Shown here: one piece after another, positions 21,810-22,390 of the stretch
Numbering within the stretch: position 1 is the first letter of the stretch
Layout: each line of letters opens with the position of its first letter
From: a virus
IMG/VR virus record: IMGVR_UViG_3300031539_000345
Location: 1 to 22,390 of that record
Direction: 5' to 3' (one strand)
DNA: 22,390 nucleotides
The notes under the pieces: generated by a model
Told to the model about the DNA's origin: nothing
What the model saw: the letters and a program-made list of their open reading frames with translations, nothing else
Databases searched by the model: none
Program-made: the position numbers and the translations under genes

Positions 21810-22390
21810 GTGGGTCGAAGGAGGCTACGGCCGGATGACGTGCTTGTCGTCGATGCGAGTAGACAGTTCGTGGACTATGTCCAGTCTGGATTCGCAAGAC
21901 GCCTTGTCCGAGGTGGATTTGTTTCCGTCTTGCGTCGTTCGCCCTTCACGGTCATTCTGCCGCCCGGACAGCGGGTGCTCCCCAAGATCGACTGGCGTGC
22001 GAAGAAGGAAACAAAGATGCAACCGCAATACCGCCAGCCTGGCACCAATTCATTCAACTGGCTCAAGTTCTTCGAAGAAGAGAAGGACATCTGGATCCAG
22101 AACATCAGCGCCATGCAGTGGTCCTTTGAGATCGAGCTGGGCGCCGGTCAAGACCACCCTGTCCTCCTGCCGCAGATGCCTGACCCGTACTGTCTGTCAG
22201 ACGAGGTCGCCTTCGAGCTGCTCAAGAAGAGCACCAAGCTCCGAAAGATCGTCGGCAAGCGCAAGAAGGGTCAGCCGGTTCTTCGGCTCATGGACGGCGA
22301 AGAGGCGCACGCCTGGTTTCAGAATAAGGCGAGGCAGCGCAACATGATGGACGCCAACGGTGAGCCCGATGTCGACGCGGCGATGACACA
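21810..22390 (+). CDS. Partial gene downstream of the capsid gene, unknown function
   Basis: This reading frame is open to the right edge, so the gene is incomplete. I place the start at GTG 21810, preceded by GAGG at 21798-21801. It begins with GRRRLRPDDVLVVDASRQF and continues through VILPPGQRVLPKIDW (about residues 50-64) into MQPQYRQPGTNSFNWLKFF. An ATG at 22017 with GAAGGAAA just upstream is an alternative start, but the 69 codons before it contain no stop and read like normal protein. The visible 193 residues have a basic patch (LRKIVGKRKKGQP) and the helical HAWFQNKARQRNMMD near the end. No family is recognised. Position right after the capsid gene suggests a head-completion or head-tail connector protein, which is only inference. 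Confidence 0.6.
   Translation, partial: MGRRRLRPDDVLVVDASRQFVDYVQSGFARRLVRGGFVSVLRRSPFTVILPPGQRVLPKIDWRAKKETKMQPQYRQPGTNSFNWLKFFEEEKDIWIQNISAMQWSFEIELGAGQDHPVLLPQMPDPYCLSDEVAFELLKKSTKLRKIVGKRKKGQPVLRLMDGEEAHAWFQNKARQRNMMDANGEPDVDAAMT

Noticed and set aside
21742-22347. 201-codon + frame starting in the post-capsid hairpin loop
   Set aside because: The product is Ser/Arg/Cys-rich and typical of an out-of-frame reading; the alternative frame from 21810 gives protein-like sequence.
1-22390. tRNA genes, integrase/attachment sites, sigma-70 type promoters
   Set aside because: I looked for cloverleaf-like segments, recombinase motifs and -35/-10 pairs in the short gaps and found nothing I could support.

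Overview
The window is part of the genome of a large tailed double-stranded DNA bacteriophage: the DNA-packaging and head-formation module. Every gene I can support is on the + strand. Genes are tightly packed, several stop/start pairs overlap by one or four bases (2618, 10769, 13915, 16485), and base composition is high in G+C with mostly G/C-ending codons, so the host is probably a high-GC bacterium. An actinobacterium would fit, but the sequence does not prove it. I see no integrase, tRNA, rRNA, CRISPR array or insertion sequence, so lifestyle cannot be judged.

Layout. Bases 1-7412 hold seven genes upstream of the terminase: a Pro/Gln-rich repeat-containing protein (possibly cut by the window edge), a small SAP-like protein, a zinc-HTH protein that is the best candidate for terminase small subunit, a coiled-coil protein, a beta-rich protein, a DUF192-domain fusion protein and a 583-residue probable virion protein. 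Bases 7422-10769 encode the large terminase, interrupted by a 415-residue LAGLIDADG intein placed two residues before the last nuclease aspartate. Next comes a 1049-residue mosaic protein (10769-13918) carrying a zinc ribbon, a conserved phage domain, two copies of a zinc-knuckle cassette, a GHGxGxWD module and a complete HAD-type phosphatase domain. The portal (13915-16257) follows, then a small hydrophilic ORF, a 1012-residue probable capsid-maturation protease fused to a scaffold-like tail (16485-19523), a probable decoration protein (19555-20349) and the major capsid protein (20388-21686). A 13-bp hairpin follows the capsid gene, and a further gene runs off the right edge.

How the genes work together: the portal seeds a procapsid built from the capsid protein on the scaffold part of the protease protein; the protease matures the shell; the terminase docks on the portal and packages DNA; the decoration protein probably stabilises the expanded shell. 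The many uncharacterised proteins around this core share disordered linkers, small beta-barrel-like ends and recurrent short basic peptides ending in TA or QA. They may be head-associated or internal capsid proteins.

Most novel content: the mosaic protein between terminase and portal, whose modules follow a repeated Zn-knuckle/GRPRVTAQ cassette, and the possibility that related peptides are maturation-protease sites. Both are inferences from reading the sequence; no database search was run.
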